64,000 bases of DNA from JABWAJ01 sp038323375 (lineage in GTDB: Bacteria; Bacteroidota; Bacteroidia; Chitinophagales; Saprospiraceae): the NCBI GenBank assembly GCA_038323375.1, contig JBBQGV010000020.1, positions 1 through 64,000 of the forward strand, written 5' to 3'. Within the stretch, counting starts at the first letter, position 1. Each line of letters begins with the position of its first letter. Of this stretch, positions 1 through 8,769 are shown in pieces. The position numbers and the translations under genes were made by a program. Under the pieces are notes generated by a model. That model did not search any database, was not told the origin of the DNA, and saw nothing but the letters and a program-made list of their open reading frames with translations.

Positions 1-125
1 CCCGTGTCTGTTCTTTAGCGTTCGAGAACAAGGCGTGTTTTGCCCCAAAAATGGGAGTTTACTCGCGTAAATGACCAATTTTGAGCCTTCGCATAACGCA
101 GCCATCGGACTCTAAAAACAGCCAC
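1..125. repeat. Palindromic intergenic repeat (family P1), copy 1
   Basis: First of seven copies of an element of about 120-130 bp. Its ends are inverted repeats (GTGTCTGTTCTTTAG at one end, CTCTAAAGACAGAC-type at the other, here slightly degraded). Its centre is a second imperfect palindrome, CCAAAAATGGGAGTTTACTCG against TTTACG..CCAATTTTG. The whole unit could fold into one long hairpin. It carries no open frame and may continue past the left edge. Confidence 0.8.
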
Positions 126-148
126 TAATGAGTATCTGCCCATTTAGT

Positions 149-274
149 CCCGTGTCTGTTCTTTAGCGTTCGAGAACAAGGCGTGTTTTGCCCCAAAATG
201 GGAGTTTACTCGCGTAAATGACCAGTTTTGAGCCTTCGTATAACGCAGCTATCGGACTCTAAAGACAGACACTA
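149..274. repeat. Palindromic intergenic repeat (family P1), copy 2
   Basis: Almost identical tandem copy of the element at the left edge, in the same orientation. It is separated from copy 1 by a short spacer containing CATTTAGTCCC, a flank also seen beside other copies. The terminal inverted repeats are better preserved here (GTGTCTGTTCTTTAG / CTAAAGACAGACAC). Confidence 0.85.
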
Positions 275-291
275 TTTAGCCAACTGAAAAA

Positions 292-322
292 TTGGTCAAG
301 TTTCACGCAAAGTGTACCTTTG
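292..322 (+). promoter_or_regulatory. Candidate Bacteroidota promoter for the WD40 gene
   Basis: TTGG at 292 and TACCTTTG at 315-322 match the Bacteroidota -33/-7 pattern with a spacer of about 19-20 nt. It lies just after repeat copy 2 and about 135 nt before the WD40 start codon. Confidence 0.45.
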
Positions 323-455
323 AGTAAGGGGATGTTGAGCCAGGCTACTCGTTCAAGCTGAAGGATCCGGGTACGTATAAAATCGCGACCAGGTCTGCGA
401 AAATAGTATTGGGGGTCTTATCTTGAAGGAGAAGACATAAGGAAATCTCTATCTT

Positions 456-1367
456 ATGCTAAAAAAAACAGCTCAGTTAACCGGTCATAACGCCTCCGTC
501 TTCGCACTTTGCAGAGGCACAGAACCACAGACCTTCCTTTCGGGCGCAGGCGACGGCTGGATGGTGCAGTGGAAAGTACAGGAACCCGAAATGGGCCAGC
601 TCTTAGCCAAAACGGATGCCCAGATTTTTTCCATGATTTTCCTGCCGGAGCAGCAAAAAATTGTAGCCGGCGATATGAATGGCGGCGTACACTGGGTTGA
701 CTTTCGGCAGCCGGAACGCACCCGCGACATTGCCCACCACGGCAAAGGCGTATTTGGCGTTTTGCACGTAGGCGATTTTGTCTTCACCATTGGCGGCGAC
801 GGCATCCTGACGAAATGGTCGGCCAACGAAGGCCGCAGCTTAGAAAGCCTGCACCTGAGCAATCAAAGCCTGCGCAGCATAGACTACTCCAAAGCGCGAA
901 ACGAATTGGCCATCGGGGGCAGCGACAACAACATTTACCTGCTCGATGCAGGCACTTTTGATATCCGGCAAACACTGGCACAGGCGCACGACAATTCCGT
1001 GTTTGCAGTGCGCTACCACCCAAATGGGCAATTGTTGCTCAGCGGAGGCCGGGACGCACACCTGAAAGTCTGGGACTTAAACGACCTTGCACAGCCTGTT
1101 TCTTCTCAACCTGCCCATTTGTTCACCATCAATGACATTTGTTTCCCACCAGAAGCCGTGTGGTTTGCCACGGCCAGCCGCGATAAGACCATCAAAATCT
1201 GGGATGCACAATCGTTTCAGCTCCTGAAAGTATTGGACACCATCCGCAACGGGGGCCATGTCAATTCCGTCAATGCCCTGCTGTATCTGGCAGAAAGCGG
1301 CTTGCTGGTTTCGTGCAGCGATGACCGGAGTATTATTTTGTGGGAAGTTGGGGGCGATACGAGGTAA
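456..1367 (+). CDS. WD40-repeat beta-propeller protein
   Basis: A 303-residue protein made almost wholly of WD40 units (for example GGRDAHLKVWDL, ASRDKTIKIWDA, CSDDRSIILWEV), enough for one seven-bladed propeller. There is no signal peptide or membrane segment, so it is probably a cytoplasmic protein-protein scaffold; the partner cannot be told from sequence. ATG follows a purine-rich stretch (GGAGAAGACATAAGGAAA). The 3' end is odd: the last 42 nt before the final codons are repeated just downstream (1400-1441) after a small hairpin, and the second copy would also read IILWEVG. The original gene may have ended there, with the present end created by a hairpin-associated duplication. The next gene on the strand is the broken SNF2 helicase; a functional link is not shown. 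Confidence 0.85.
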   Translation: MLKKTAQLTGHNASVFALCRGTEPQTFLSGAGDGWMVQWKVQEPEMGQLLAKTDAQIFSMIFLPEQQKIVAGDMNGGVHWVDFRQPERTRDIAHHGKGVFGVLHVGDFVFTIGGDGILTKWSANEGRSLESLHLSNQSLRSIDYSKARNELAIGGSDNNIYLLDAGTFDIRQTLAQAHDNSVFAVRYHPNGQLLLSGGRDAHLKVWDLNDLAQPVSSQPAHLFTINDICFPPEAVWFATASRDKTIKIWDAQSFQLLKVLDTIRNGGHVNSVNALLYLAESGLLVSCSDDRSIILWEVGGDTR

Positions 1368-1441
1368 CACCTTTTTGGAAAGGTGTCACCGGTGTCACCT
1401 CGTGCAGCGATAATGGGCCTATTATTTTGTGGGAAGTTGGG
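1311..1441 (+). repeat. 42-nt direct duplication flanking a GGTGTCACC-type hairpin
   Basis: Segments 1311-1352 and 1400-1441 match at about 37 of 42 positions (TCGTGCAGCG...TATTATTTTGTGGGAAGTTGGG). Between them, 1361-1401 holds an inverted repeat of the type GAGGTAACACC / GGTGTCACCTC. The same hairpin type appears at the 3' end of the SNF2 gene near 4001-4130. The layout resembles a small hairpin inserted at a gene end with duplication of the target. Confidence 0.7.
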
Positions 1442-1473
1442 AGGAATTTCTATTTTTGAAAAAAAAACAGGAC

Positions 1474-3994
1474 ATGGCGCAGAAAGCAAGCGAAAAACAA
1501 GCAAAAAAATCAGCAGAAAAAAAGATCAACCACTCAAGGTTTCCTACCACAAAAAGCCGGAAGCATTAGAACTGCGCGACTGGCAAATTGAATTGCGGCG
1601 ACAATTTGCGCAAACTCAGGTCTTCACCATAGAAAATGTCGGGGCGCATCCGGTTTACAGCGAATTCAAAGTTACAAATCCAGATGTCAAAAGCGCCTAT
1701 AAAGTTGCTATTCGCAGCAACAAGCCCGGATTGAATTTTTGCTCCTGCCCTGACTTTAAAAGCAATACGCTGGGCACTTGCAAACACGTGGAGGCGGTGC
1801 TGTTCAAAATTTTCAATACCCGGGGTTCGCGTAAGCACTTCAAACAGCCATACGACCCCGAATATTCGTCGGTTTATTTGCGCTACGGCGAAACGCAAGA
1901 GGTGAAAATCCGCATCGGTTCGGGTAAGCGCTTGCAAATGCAAAAATTAGCGGCCCAATACTTTGGCGAAGACCTCGTGTTGGGGGAATCCGGTTTTGCG
2001 CATTTTGAAAAATTCTCCGAACTGGCCCGGAAACTCGACCCTGATTTCCGTTGCTATCCGGATGCGCTGGAGTAGGTTTTACAACAGCGGGAAAACTTGC
2101 GCCGGCAAGCCATTATAGAAAATCTGGAACTGACAAAAAACAGCGATTACTTAAAAGCGCTCATCAAAGCCAAACTGTTTCCTTATCAAATGCAGGGGTT
2201 GGAATTTGCCGCAAAGGCAGGCCGTTGTCTCATCGCCGACGAAATGGGGCTGGGCAAGACCATCCAGGCCATCGCCACTGCTGAATTGTGGAAACGCGAA
2301 ATGGGCGTCTCCAAAGTACTGATCGTGTGCCCGACTTCGCTGAAATACCAGTGGAAAAGCGAGATCGAAAAGTTTACCGACAGCGCCGTGTTGGTGATTG
2401 AAGGCGTTCAAACCAAACGCCGCCGCGCCTACCAGGAAACGGAAAGTTTCTATCATATCGTCACCTACAATGTGGTGAGTAACGATGCGAATTACCTCAA
2501 CGAGCGGATTACGACGCTGTAATTTTGGATGAAGCACAACGCATCAAAAACTGGAACACCAAAATATCGCGCGCCGTGAAGCGCCTGCGCACCAACTATG
2601 CCCTCGTACTCACCGGCACTCCGCTCGAAAATAAATTGGAAGAATTGTACTCCATCGTTCAGTTTGTAGACAACTACCGGCTTGGGCCGCTGTACCTTTT
2701 TCAAAACCGCTACCCGGTAAAAGATGAGTTCGGGCGGATTATGGGTTACCGCGATCTAAATAACATCAAAAAGCTGCTGAGCGATCTGATGCTGCGCCGG
2801 ACAAAAAAGCAAGTCCTGAGCCAGTTGCCTAAACGCATGGACAAAAACCTCTTTGTGCCGATGACCGAAATGCAGGCCGATATACACCAACAGTGCGGAG
2901 ATGAGGTCGCAAAATTGGTCGCAAAATGGCGGCGCTGGGGTTTTCTGAGCGAAAAAGACCGCCAATTTTTGATGATTTTCCTTAACCAGATGCGCATGGT
3001 ATGCGACAGTACATTCATTCTCGATCAGGCCACCCGGCACGACACCAAAGTGGATGAACTGATGTACATTCTGGAAGAAGCGCTCACAGATGAAGAAACC
3101 AAAGTTGTCGTTTTCAGCCAGTGGGAGCGCATGACGCGCCTCGTTGCGCAGGAATTGGAAGCACGCGGCATCGGTTTTGAATACCTGCACGGCGGTGTGC
3201 CCAGTTCGGATCGGGGGAAACTGCTGGAAAATTTTGCGGGCAATGCCGACAGCAAAGTTTTCCTGTCCACCGATGCAGGCGGGGTGGGCTTGAACCTCCA
3301 AAGCGCTTCACTGTTGGTCAACCTCGACATCCCCTGGAACCCTGCTGTGCTGGAACAACGCATTGGCCGGATTTACCGCATGGGGCAAAAAAGGCCGGTT
3401 AACATCATCAACCTCGTCGCTACCGGCACCATCGAACACCGGATGCTCTACACGCTGGATTTCAAATCGCAGATGGCGGCAGGCGTACTCCACGACGGCG
3501 AAGACGCGATCTTCATGAGCAGCGAGCGCTTTAAAGATTTTATGGAAAATGTGGAGCGCCTCACCGAAGGCGTGCCCGAGGTGCAGGCACCGGAAGAAGT
3601 TACTTCTGTCAGCGATATGGAACAGGTCGAAGTTGGCGCAGCAGGCAGCAGCGTATCCGGCGAACCTTCATCCGGCGAACCCGAAACTGAAAGCGAGCCG
3701 GTACAGCGCGAAAAACAAGCCAAACCAGCCGCACAAAACAGCGGAGGCGCTTCTGGCAACGGCACGAGCGGCGCACCAATACAGGCATCCGACCTTGTGC
3801 AACTGGGTACCAACTTTTTCAGCGCGCTTACCCGCACGCTCAGCGACGAAACCGCCACTCGGCAGCTCTTGGACAACATCATGGAAAAAGACAAATCCAC
3901 CGGACAAACCTATCTGAAAATCCCGGTAGAAAGTCAGGATATGGTGAAAGGGGCGCTGCAATTGCTGGGTGGGTTGTTGAAGGGGTTGGGGTAA
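1474..3994 (+). pseudogene. SWIM-SNF2 family helicase, disrupted
   Basis: Homologous to Swi2/Snf2 DNA-dependent ATPases with an N-terminal SWIM zinc finger (CSCPDFKSN..GTCKH near 1740-1785). Then come the helicase Walker A (DEMGLGKT, near 2240), Walker B/DEAQ (near 2530), and the C-terminal helicase half (FLSTDAGGVGLNLQ; EQRIGRIYRMGQ). An acidic, low-complexity tail follows. The frame is broken at least twice. An in-frame TAG at 2073-2075 stands between DALE and VLQQREN, where one C-to-T change from CAG would explain it. One base is missing near 2503-2508, so ...LNER must shift frame to continue as DYDAVILDEAQ. A third slip is possible in the A-run near 1519, where the natural ATG at 1474 (MAQKASEK...) is out of frame with the body. 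A frame open from 1383 exists but starts inside the duplicated WD40 tail. Several lesions argue for a pseudogene, although sequencing error cannot be excluded. Confidence 0.75.
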
Positions 3995-4135
3995 GAGGTG
4001 ACCCCTTTCCAAAAGGTGTTACCTCTATAGCAAGAAGGGGTTGGGGTAAGTGACCCCTTTCCAAAAGGTGTTACCTCTATAGCAAGAAGGGGTTGGGGTA
4101 AGTGACCCCTTTCCAAAAGGTGTTACCTCTATAGC
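3983..4135 (+). repeat. Three tandem 52-55 bp repeats at the SNF2 3' end
   Basis: The unit GGGTTGGGGTAAGTGACC...CCAAAAGGTGTTACCTC... starts at 3983, 4038 and 4090. The first part of each unit is the last coding stretch plus stop codon of the SNF2 gene (GGGTTGGGGTAAG). The rest is an inverted repeat GGTGACCCCTTT / AAAGGTGTTACC. Thus the gene terminus and its hairpin were amplified together. There are no unique spacers, so this is not a CRISPR array. Confidence 0.85.
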
Positions 4136-4143
4136 AATCCAAA

Positions 4144-4178
4144 GGCCACGGGAAAAACCGGAGTTCTTCACCGTGGCC
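4144..4178. terminator. Hairpin between convergent genes
   Basis: GGCCACGG at 4144-4151 pairs with CCGTGGCC at 4171-4178 around a 19-nt loop. It lies between the plus-strand SNF2 remnant and the minus-strand gene ending at 4204. There is no T-run, so termination is only a guess. Confidence 0.4.
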
Positions 4179-4203
4179 GGCCAACATTCAAGGCTCATTA
4201 AAA

Positions 4204-4773
4204 TTATCTGTAGCGGTACCTTTTATTTGCAACGATGCTCAGCACGCCAACAGAGCCAATAATCAGCAGCATAAAAAACAGGAATGCTCTTTCAGACTTT
4301 AGCAAAGCAGTTTGAATAGATGATCGCCGGGCAATAGGAAGCTCTTCGCTACTTTGATCTACTTCCTCTGCTTGTTGTGGGGAATTCAGCAGGGGGCCGA
4401 GTGGAGCTTGTTTACTCGCCAACTGTGCTTTCAGTTCGGTTACCTCAGCCTCGAAACTTTCAATACGGCGTTCCAATTCGGCTTTTGTTTGGCTCATTCT
4501 CTCCAGACGGATTATTGCTTTCCTCAGTTCCTCGGTACGGTCTCTCAATTCTTCACTGGTTGTCAGCAGTTTTTTTTCCAGATCACTGGAGTCGCGGCGG
4601 CAAGCCGACAATTCCTGTTGTGTGAAGGTCAGCCGCATCCGCAGGTCATCAATTTGCCGCTGAAGGCTGCGAATTGCGTCCTTATACTTAGCTACTTCAA
4701 CAAAGTGGTAAATAGTTCCACAACCTAAAACGAAGGCCATGAATATTACGATGGAAATCAGATTGCTTTTCAT
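4204..4773 (-). CDS. Coiled-coil protein with membrane segments at both ends
   Basis: A 189-residue protein of no family I recognise. It starts MKSNLISIVIFMAFVLGCG, a hydrophobic N-terminal helix ending in a Cys that could be a lipobox or a membrane anchor. A long heptad-rich coiled coil follows (about residues 30-120, many Glu, Arg and Leu), then a short Pro/Gln-rich linker. A second hydrophobic helix (FLFFMLLIIGSVGVLSIVA, about 164-182) precedes a basic tail. The shape suggests an inner-membrane protein with a periplasmic coiled-coil spacer. It is followed upstream on the same strand by a small lipoprotein gene 48 nt away, so the two may be co-transcribed. Confidence 0.6.
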   Translation of the reverse strand: MKSNLISIVIFMAFVLGCGTIYHFVEVAKYKDAIRSLQRQIDDLRMRLTFTQQELSACRRDSSDLEKKLLTTSEELRDRTEELRKAIIRLERMSQTKAELERRIESFEAEVTELKAQLASKQAPLGPLLNSPQQAEEVDQSSEELPIARRSSIQTALLKSERAFLFFMLLIIGSVGVLSIVANKRYRYR

Positions 4774-4821
4774 TGTTTCGGTTTTAGAGAATTTTTAAAT
4801 GTGCTTTCTCATAGATCACTG

Positions 4822-5196
4822 CTATCCCGGAAACGGCGAAGACCTGTTTTTTCCAAGTGCCTTTTGCACGCCTTCTCTGACCGTCCATTTTACTTTGGCA
4901 GCCAGGTATCTGGCTCTGTATCCAATGATTTTGAACTGCTCTTCCGTCGTCAATTCCGGGGCAAAGCGTTCATACAATGCTTTATTCAGGTATTCGGCGT
5001 GGGCATCAGCTTTGTTCCAATGGCGGTATCGGTAGTCGCCTGCATCTTGTTCTACAAGGGTCACAAACGTCGAATAATCGCCGAGGTAGGCTTCTTTCGT
5101 AAGCGGGTTGGAGGGTTTGGAACAGGCCGGGAGGGCCAGCAGTAAGAGCAGGATGCAACCTGCTTCGATTTGGGAGGACACAAGTTTGGCTCGCAT
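4822..5196 (-). CDS. Small lipoprotein of unknown function
   Basis: The chosen ATG at 5196 gives 124 residues beginning MRAKLVSSQIEAG followed by a hydrophobic stretch LLLLLALPAC. The C is a plausible lipobox cysteine, so the mature protein is probably a membrane-anchored lipoprotein. A longer frame opens upstream (to 5385), but it would bury the signal sequence, so the shorter start is preferred. The mature part is rich in Tyr and Arg/Lys, with no domain I can name. It reads away from the unknown gene at 5634. Confidence 0.6.
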   Translation of the reverse strand: MRAKLVSSQIEAGCILLLLLALPACSKPSNPLTKEAYLGDYSTFVTLVEQDAGDYRYRHWNKADAHAEYLNKALYERFAPELTTEEQFKIIGYRARYLAAKVKWTVREGVQKALGKNRSSPFPG

Positions 5197-5546
5197 AACG
5201 ATGACGTTTTGCTGGTGAAGAAATAACCGTCTTTTATTGGGAATATGCCGAAAAAGCCGTAAATTGAATTTGCAAGATTCAACCGTTAATTCCCTAAGAA
5301 GAATGACGGCCTGAAAAAGTCGGGAGGCCGTTACGAGCGGCTCCCCGTTCTGGTATTTTGGGTACGGCACCGGGCGTTTTTTCATCGGGTGAACAAGCAG
5401 GCGTTTTAGCCGGTGTGCCGTTTCTTAATATAGCTTCATGTTCAGTTGCGTTCTATGTAATGTGTTTTTCATTGAATCAAAGAACATCATTTCAACATAT
5501 CAGCGACTTCCCAAAGATAAGCATCCAAATACCTTCATATGTCAAA

Positions 5547-5581
5547 TTTGTCATAGTATAATATCAGTATAATTACCTTTA
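5547..5581 (+). promoter_or_regulatory. Weak candidate promoter in AT-rich 437-nt gap
   Basis: The gap 5197-5633 has no gene I can support. It becomes strongly AT-rich after 5450. TTTG (5547) and TACCTTTA (5574-5581) resemble a Bacteroidota promoter with a 23-nt spacer, just upstream of the next gene. Confidence 0.3.
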
Positions 5582-5633
5582 AAAAATACAGAATTTTGAC
5601 AGAATTTTGCTTGTTGCTCCTATTTGTAACAGG

Positions 5634-7319
5634 ATGCAAATTGAAATAACTATTACCTTCTGTAAAGTTTCTGGAAAAACACTTAACTTTCCGGAAAATT
5701 ACCCTGCCGTGAGTAACTCTAAACCCAATAAAGATTTCGCGCTAAAGCGCGAACAAATTCCTGTAAACTTATTTAAAACCCTTTGGGAAGAACTTCAAAG
5801 GGTTCTACGGGAAAAACATGATCTGATTTTAGACAGTACTTCGCGCAATTCGGCCAGATTTTTTGGTATGGGCGATTTCGCCCCGTATTCTATGCCCGAT
5901 CGTACCACTGTCGCTTCCGTCATTGTCAATCATCCTGAGGTTAAAGCATTTCTGGAAGAATTTCCAAAGGAGTCCTCTAAAATTAACTTTGGAGATTATT
6001 TGTACAAGCGGCTTCTTGGAATATCAAATAAGCCCAATGAGCAGTCCGTCACCTTCGGCAAACGGGCTTATGTTTATGGGTATTTTCTGTTTCTGGGTTT
6101 TCCAAATATGGAGGCATTTGCAGCATCCATAAAAGAACCAGATCCTTTACCGGTTGAACCTGCCTCCTCCAAAATGCTGCCATCGCATTACCTTGGTTCA
6201 TTTTACAGTGTCAGAAGTTACGCCATCAAACATTTTGTCATCAAAATAGACTTCAGTAACCCATTGGGGGAAAATGTTTTCCCGGCGGAAGAATGGGGCT
6301 TTCATCGGCTGGAAGATGTTAGTGGGCATGCCAGCCCTGCCATAGAAGCTCAGGCGCAACAACCATATAGTTTGGAGGGTGTGGCCCTGATCCGGAACAA
6401 TAAACTTTATTTAAACCTTGTGACGCCTGATTCCCAACAAAACTGGACACAAATGAACATCATGGGCTGGGGGTTTGGGGTACATCCCGATCTTATTAAG
6501 GTACAGCACATTATCCGGTGCAATATCCAAACGGTATCAGTCCTGGGTTACCCGGTTGCAGCAGAGGCTGTGCTGGTAAGAATTCATGAATCAAAATGGG
6601 CTGAAACCAAATTAAAAGAACGACAAGTGCCAACCTCCCCCGTGATTAGGACCCTCCTGGGCGAAGTAGAAACGGATACCCTGATGCTGTATCTGATGCT
6701 TCAGCGCCGGAATTTCTGGATCAAAAACGAGTACGTAGAAAACTTACTTGACCTGCAAGTGAGGGGGAATCTGATGCAGAATTTTCGCTATCTGAGAGGC
6801 CGGTGGCGTGTCTGGAATTATGGGCTTAAACGTGGCCATGTGATTCAAAGCAAATTGATTATCAATGAACACTTTGCTTCTACGTTTTGTCCGTATCTAA
6901 AATCAGATATTCTGGAAAGCAACCCAAGACTAAAAAATCAAGCTGCGACGCTGTCTATCAGTAAAGGTATTCAGCCCAATAAGCTCTTTTTCCATACGTA
7001 TCTCAAGCCTAATCTAACCATAATCAACACAGCCATTTTTGATTTGGAAACATTCCGGGAGTTGGGCTTCGCAGAAGGTATGTTTCTTTCAGGAGGCTAC
7101 GACTACCAGGGCATCATTGGCGGATATTGTGTCATGAAGAAATTGCAACCCGGCGAAGAAGATTTCGAGCCGATGGAGTTCACCCGCGAAGAAGCTTTGG
7201 CCTACGAAGAAAAACACAACGTCCCAGGTTTGTATGAAGGGCTGCGGAGTTTGTGGCGCAGCAAAACATGGCGCCGGAGAAATATTAATGGTCAATTGCC
7301 TGAAAGCACTCAACCCTGA
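5634..7319 (+). CDS. Hypothetical protein, 562 residues
   Basis: I do not recognise this family. The ATG at 5634 is preferred over an upstream TTG at 5607. The protein has no signal peptide or clear membrane helix, so it is likely cytoplasmic. The first 170 residues contain a motif-like segment (FFGMGDFAPYSMPDRTTVASVI, cut here to its outline) followed by FGKRAYVYGYFLFLGF, which resembles a helical N-terminal module. The middle (about 200-330) looks like mixed alpha/beta with many aromatic residues. The C-terminus is rich in Arg and Tyr. Base composition at the 5' end is AT-richer than the neighbours. A strong terminator follows at 7350. It stands alone between oppositely oriented genes. Confidence 0.65.
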   Translation: MQIEITITFCKVSGKTLNFPENYPAVSNSKPNKDFALKREQIPVNLFKTLWEELQRVLREKHDLILDSTSRNSARFFGMGDFAPYSMPDRTTVASVIVNHPEVKAFLEEFPKESSKINFGDYLYKRLLGISNKPNEQSVTFGKRAYVYGYFLFLGFPNMEAFAASIKEPDPLPVEPASSKMLPSHYLGSFYSVRSYAIKHFVIKIDFSNPLGENVFPAEEWGFHRLEDVSGHASPAIEAQAQQPYSLEGVALIRNNKLYLNLVTPDSQQNWTQMNIMGWGFGVHPDLIKVQHIIRCNIQTVSVLGYPVAAEAVLVRIHESKWAETKLKERQVPTSPVIRTLLGEVETDTLMLYLMLQRRNFWIKNEYVENLLDLQVRGNLMQNFRYLRGRWRVWNYGLKRGHVIQSKLIINEHFASTFCPYLKSDILESNPRLKNQAATLSISKGIQPNKLFFHTYLKPNLTIINTAIFDLETFRELGFAEGMFLSGGYDYQGIIGGYCVMKKLQPGEEDFEPMEFTREEALAYEEKHNVPGLYEGLRSLWRSKTWRRRNINGQLPESTQP

Positions 7320-7349
7320 GTAAATTCGTGCAAGAGCCCAGCCCCAAAA

Positions 7350-7387
7350 AAAAATACCGCAAACACTTAAGCTTGCGGTATTTTTGT
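7350..7387. terminator. Bidirectional rho-independent terminator
   Basis: AAAATACCGCAA pairs with TTGCGGTATTTTT around a short loop, with A-runs on the left and T-runs on the right. It therefore works for both the plus-strand gene ending at 7319 and the minus-strand gene ending at 7411. Confidence 0.85.
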
Positions 7388-7410
7388 GTCATTTAGACAA
7401 TCGGTAATTT

Positions 7411-7650
7411 CTACTGATACGGCATCAATCGTTTGCCCGCCTCTACTGCTTTTTTTAGCAAATAAACATCCGGAAGTATTGCTTTTCCGGGTGAGTTTAG
7501 TTCGTTTTCTGTCATTTCTTCCTCTGCTGTCGGCTCAGCCGTTCGGGTAGAAGTATTCTCGTATTTGAGAGAATTCAGGTAAAGGTAAGAAGCGAAGCTC
7601 GCTGCTGCCAGTAAGATCACCAACACGAATCGGGTGTTAGATTTTGTCAT
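7411..7650 (-). CDS. Small membrane-anchored protein
   Basis: A 79-residue protein: MTKSNTRFVLVILLAAASFASYLYL is an N-terminal signal or anchor helix. An acidic Thr/Glu-rich linker follows, then a compact C-terminus LPDVYLLKKAVEAGKRLMP. No family is known to me. A Pro-Asp-Val-x-Leu-x-Lys segment this well formed, together with the flanking terminator, suggests a real gene rather than chance. It is probably anchored in the inner membrane and faces the periplasm. Confidence 0.6.
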   Translation of the reverse strand: MTKSNTRFVLVILLAAASFASYLYLNSLKYENTSTRTAEPTAEEEMTENELNSPGKAILPDVYLLKKAVEAGKRLMPYQ

Positions 7651-7738
7651 GGCTTAATTTTTTTTCATTTTTTAACAGTCAGGTAAAATTAAACATTAAT
7701 TGTCAGATATGCTGCACTTTTCGACCAATTTTCGTTTT

Positions 7739-7771
7739 AAACCCATAAGGTTTTTAAAACCTTATAGGTTT
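7739..7771. repeat. Short palindrome (AAACC-CATAAGG-TTTT type)
   Basis: AAACCCATAAGGTTTT and its near complement AAAACCTTATAGGTTT face each other. The word CATAAGGTTT recurs at 47829 next to another inverted repeat. It sits between divergent genes, upstream of coaD. Confidence 0.6.
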
Positions 7772-7897
7772 TGGAGCACAACCGGCAATCGAAACCAAAG
7801 ACGGGGTGAAACGGGAAAAGGTTGCAAAAAAGTGGCTTTTTTTTTAAACCTTGACTTTTCCACGCAGTGGGGGCTTCACATTGGCGCTGATAAAGTT

Positions 7898-7905
7898 TAC
7901 ATTTG
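7898..7905 (+). promoter_or_regulatory. Possible -7 box for coaD
   Basis: TACATTTG fits the Bacteroidota -7 consensus TANNTTTG and lies 18 nt before the coaD ATG. No well-spaced -33 TTTG is present, so confidence is low. Confidence 0.3.
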
Positions 7906-7922
7906 GGCCAAACCTAAGGATG

Positions 7923-8381
7923 ATGTCCCATATTGCAGTCTTTCCAGGCTCTTTCGATCCCATCACGTCCGGGCACGTTGACTTAGTTCGACGGGCACTG
8001 CCGCTTTTCGACAAAATCATTATAGCGATTGGCGTCAACTCCCAGAAACAAACGCTTTTTCCGCTGGAACAACGCATGGCTTGGATCAAAGCCGTCTTTG
8101 CGGACGAACCGAATGTTCAGGTAGACTGGTTTGAAAACCTGACTGCGCACTACTGCACCCGCATTGGTGCGCGCTATCTTTTGCGCGGCCTTCGGAATGC
8201 CTCCGATTTTGACTACGAAAAAACCATTTCCCAACTCAACAACATCGTTGGTGGCGGTCTGGAAACCATTTTTCTGATCAGTGATCCGGCCTATTCGCAC
8301 ATCAGCTCCACCATTGTCCGGGAAATCATCAAAGGGGGCGGAGATGCTAGCCCCTTTTTACCGGCAGCAGTAAAACCATAG
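7923..8381 (+). CDS. coaD: Phosphopantetheine adenylyltransferase
   Basis: A 152-residue protein with the signatures of CoaD. PGSFDPITSGHVD near the N-terminus carries the nucleotidyltransferase GH motif (T/HxGH), RYLLRGLRNASDFDYE is the substrate-binding segment, and ISSTIVREI is near the C-terminus (the ISSTxVR motif). It adenylates 4'-phosphopantetheine to dephospho-CoA in coenzyme A synthesis, in the cytoplasm. The ATG at 7923 is chosen because MSHIAVFPGSFDP begins as in the family; the longer open frame to 7851 has no support. Length is normal. A P1 palindromic repeat begins only about 3 nt after the stop codon and may act as its transcript end. Confidence 0.95.
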   Translation: MSHIAVFPGSFDPITSGHVDLVRRALPLFDKIIIAIGVNSQKQTLFPLEQRMAWIKAVFADEPNVQVDWFENLTAHYCTRIGARYLLRGLRNASDFDYEKTISQLNNIVGGGLETIFLISDPAYSHISSTIVREIIKGGGDASPFLPAAVKP

Positions 8382-8383
8382 GT

Positions 8384-8513
8384 ACTGTCTGTCTTTATAG
8401 TCCGATAACTGCGTTGTGTTTCGCCCCAAAATCGGTCAATTACACGAGTAAACTCCCGTTTTTGGGTCGAAACACGCCTTGTTCTCGAACTCTAAAGATC
8501 AGACACCCGACTA
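8384..8513. repeat. Palindromic intergenic repeat (family P1), copy 3, reversed
   Basis: Same element as at 1-125 in opposite orientation (GTCTGTCTTTATAGTCCG ... CTCTAAAGATCAGACAC). It begins 3 nt after the coaD stop codon and ends shortly before the stop codon of the convergent gene at 8530, with the flank GACTAAATG(A) seen beside other copies. Confidence 0.85.
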
Positions 8514-8529
8514 AATGAACCGACACTAG

Positions 8530-8769
8530 TTAGGAAGAAGGTTGTTTGGTCAGCTCCATTTCGTACTTGCGAATGAGTACGGCCTGTTGTTCGGCTAATT
8601 TATTGAGTATTTTAAGCTCCTCGCTGAGGGCTTCTACCTGGTCTTTTTTTATAGAAGGGTCAGGTGGTAAGGTTTTTCGTCTGCGGTTAATGTTTAATAT
8701 ACTTTCCATCGTTTGACTCAAAGTGCTCTTGGCCTGTTTGAGCCTTGACGCGATCGTTCTTCTGATCAT
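8530..8769 (-). CDS. Small helical protein of unknown function
   Basis: A 79-residue basic protein. A charged N-terminus (MIRRTIASRLKQAKSTLSQ) is followed by a Leu/Glu/Lys-rich helix with coiled-coil character. No signal peptide or known domain is seen. It ends against repeat copy 3, where real stop codons tend to lie in this window, which mildly supports it. The function is unknown. Confidence 0.45.
   Translation of the reverse strand: MIRRTIASRLKQAKSTLSQTMESILNINRRRKTLPPDPSIKKDQVEALSEELKILNKLAEQQAVLIRKYEMELTKQPSS

Noticed and set aside
1..274. Insertion sequence ends with terminal inverted repeats
   Set aside because: Only about 130 bp with no transposase frame; better described as a palindromic non-autonomous repeat.
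3983..4135. CRISPR-like tandem repeats
   Set aside because: Repeats are contiguous without unique spacers and contain coding sequence of the upstream gene; no cas gene in the window.
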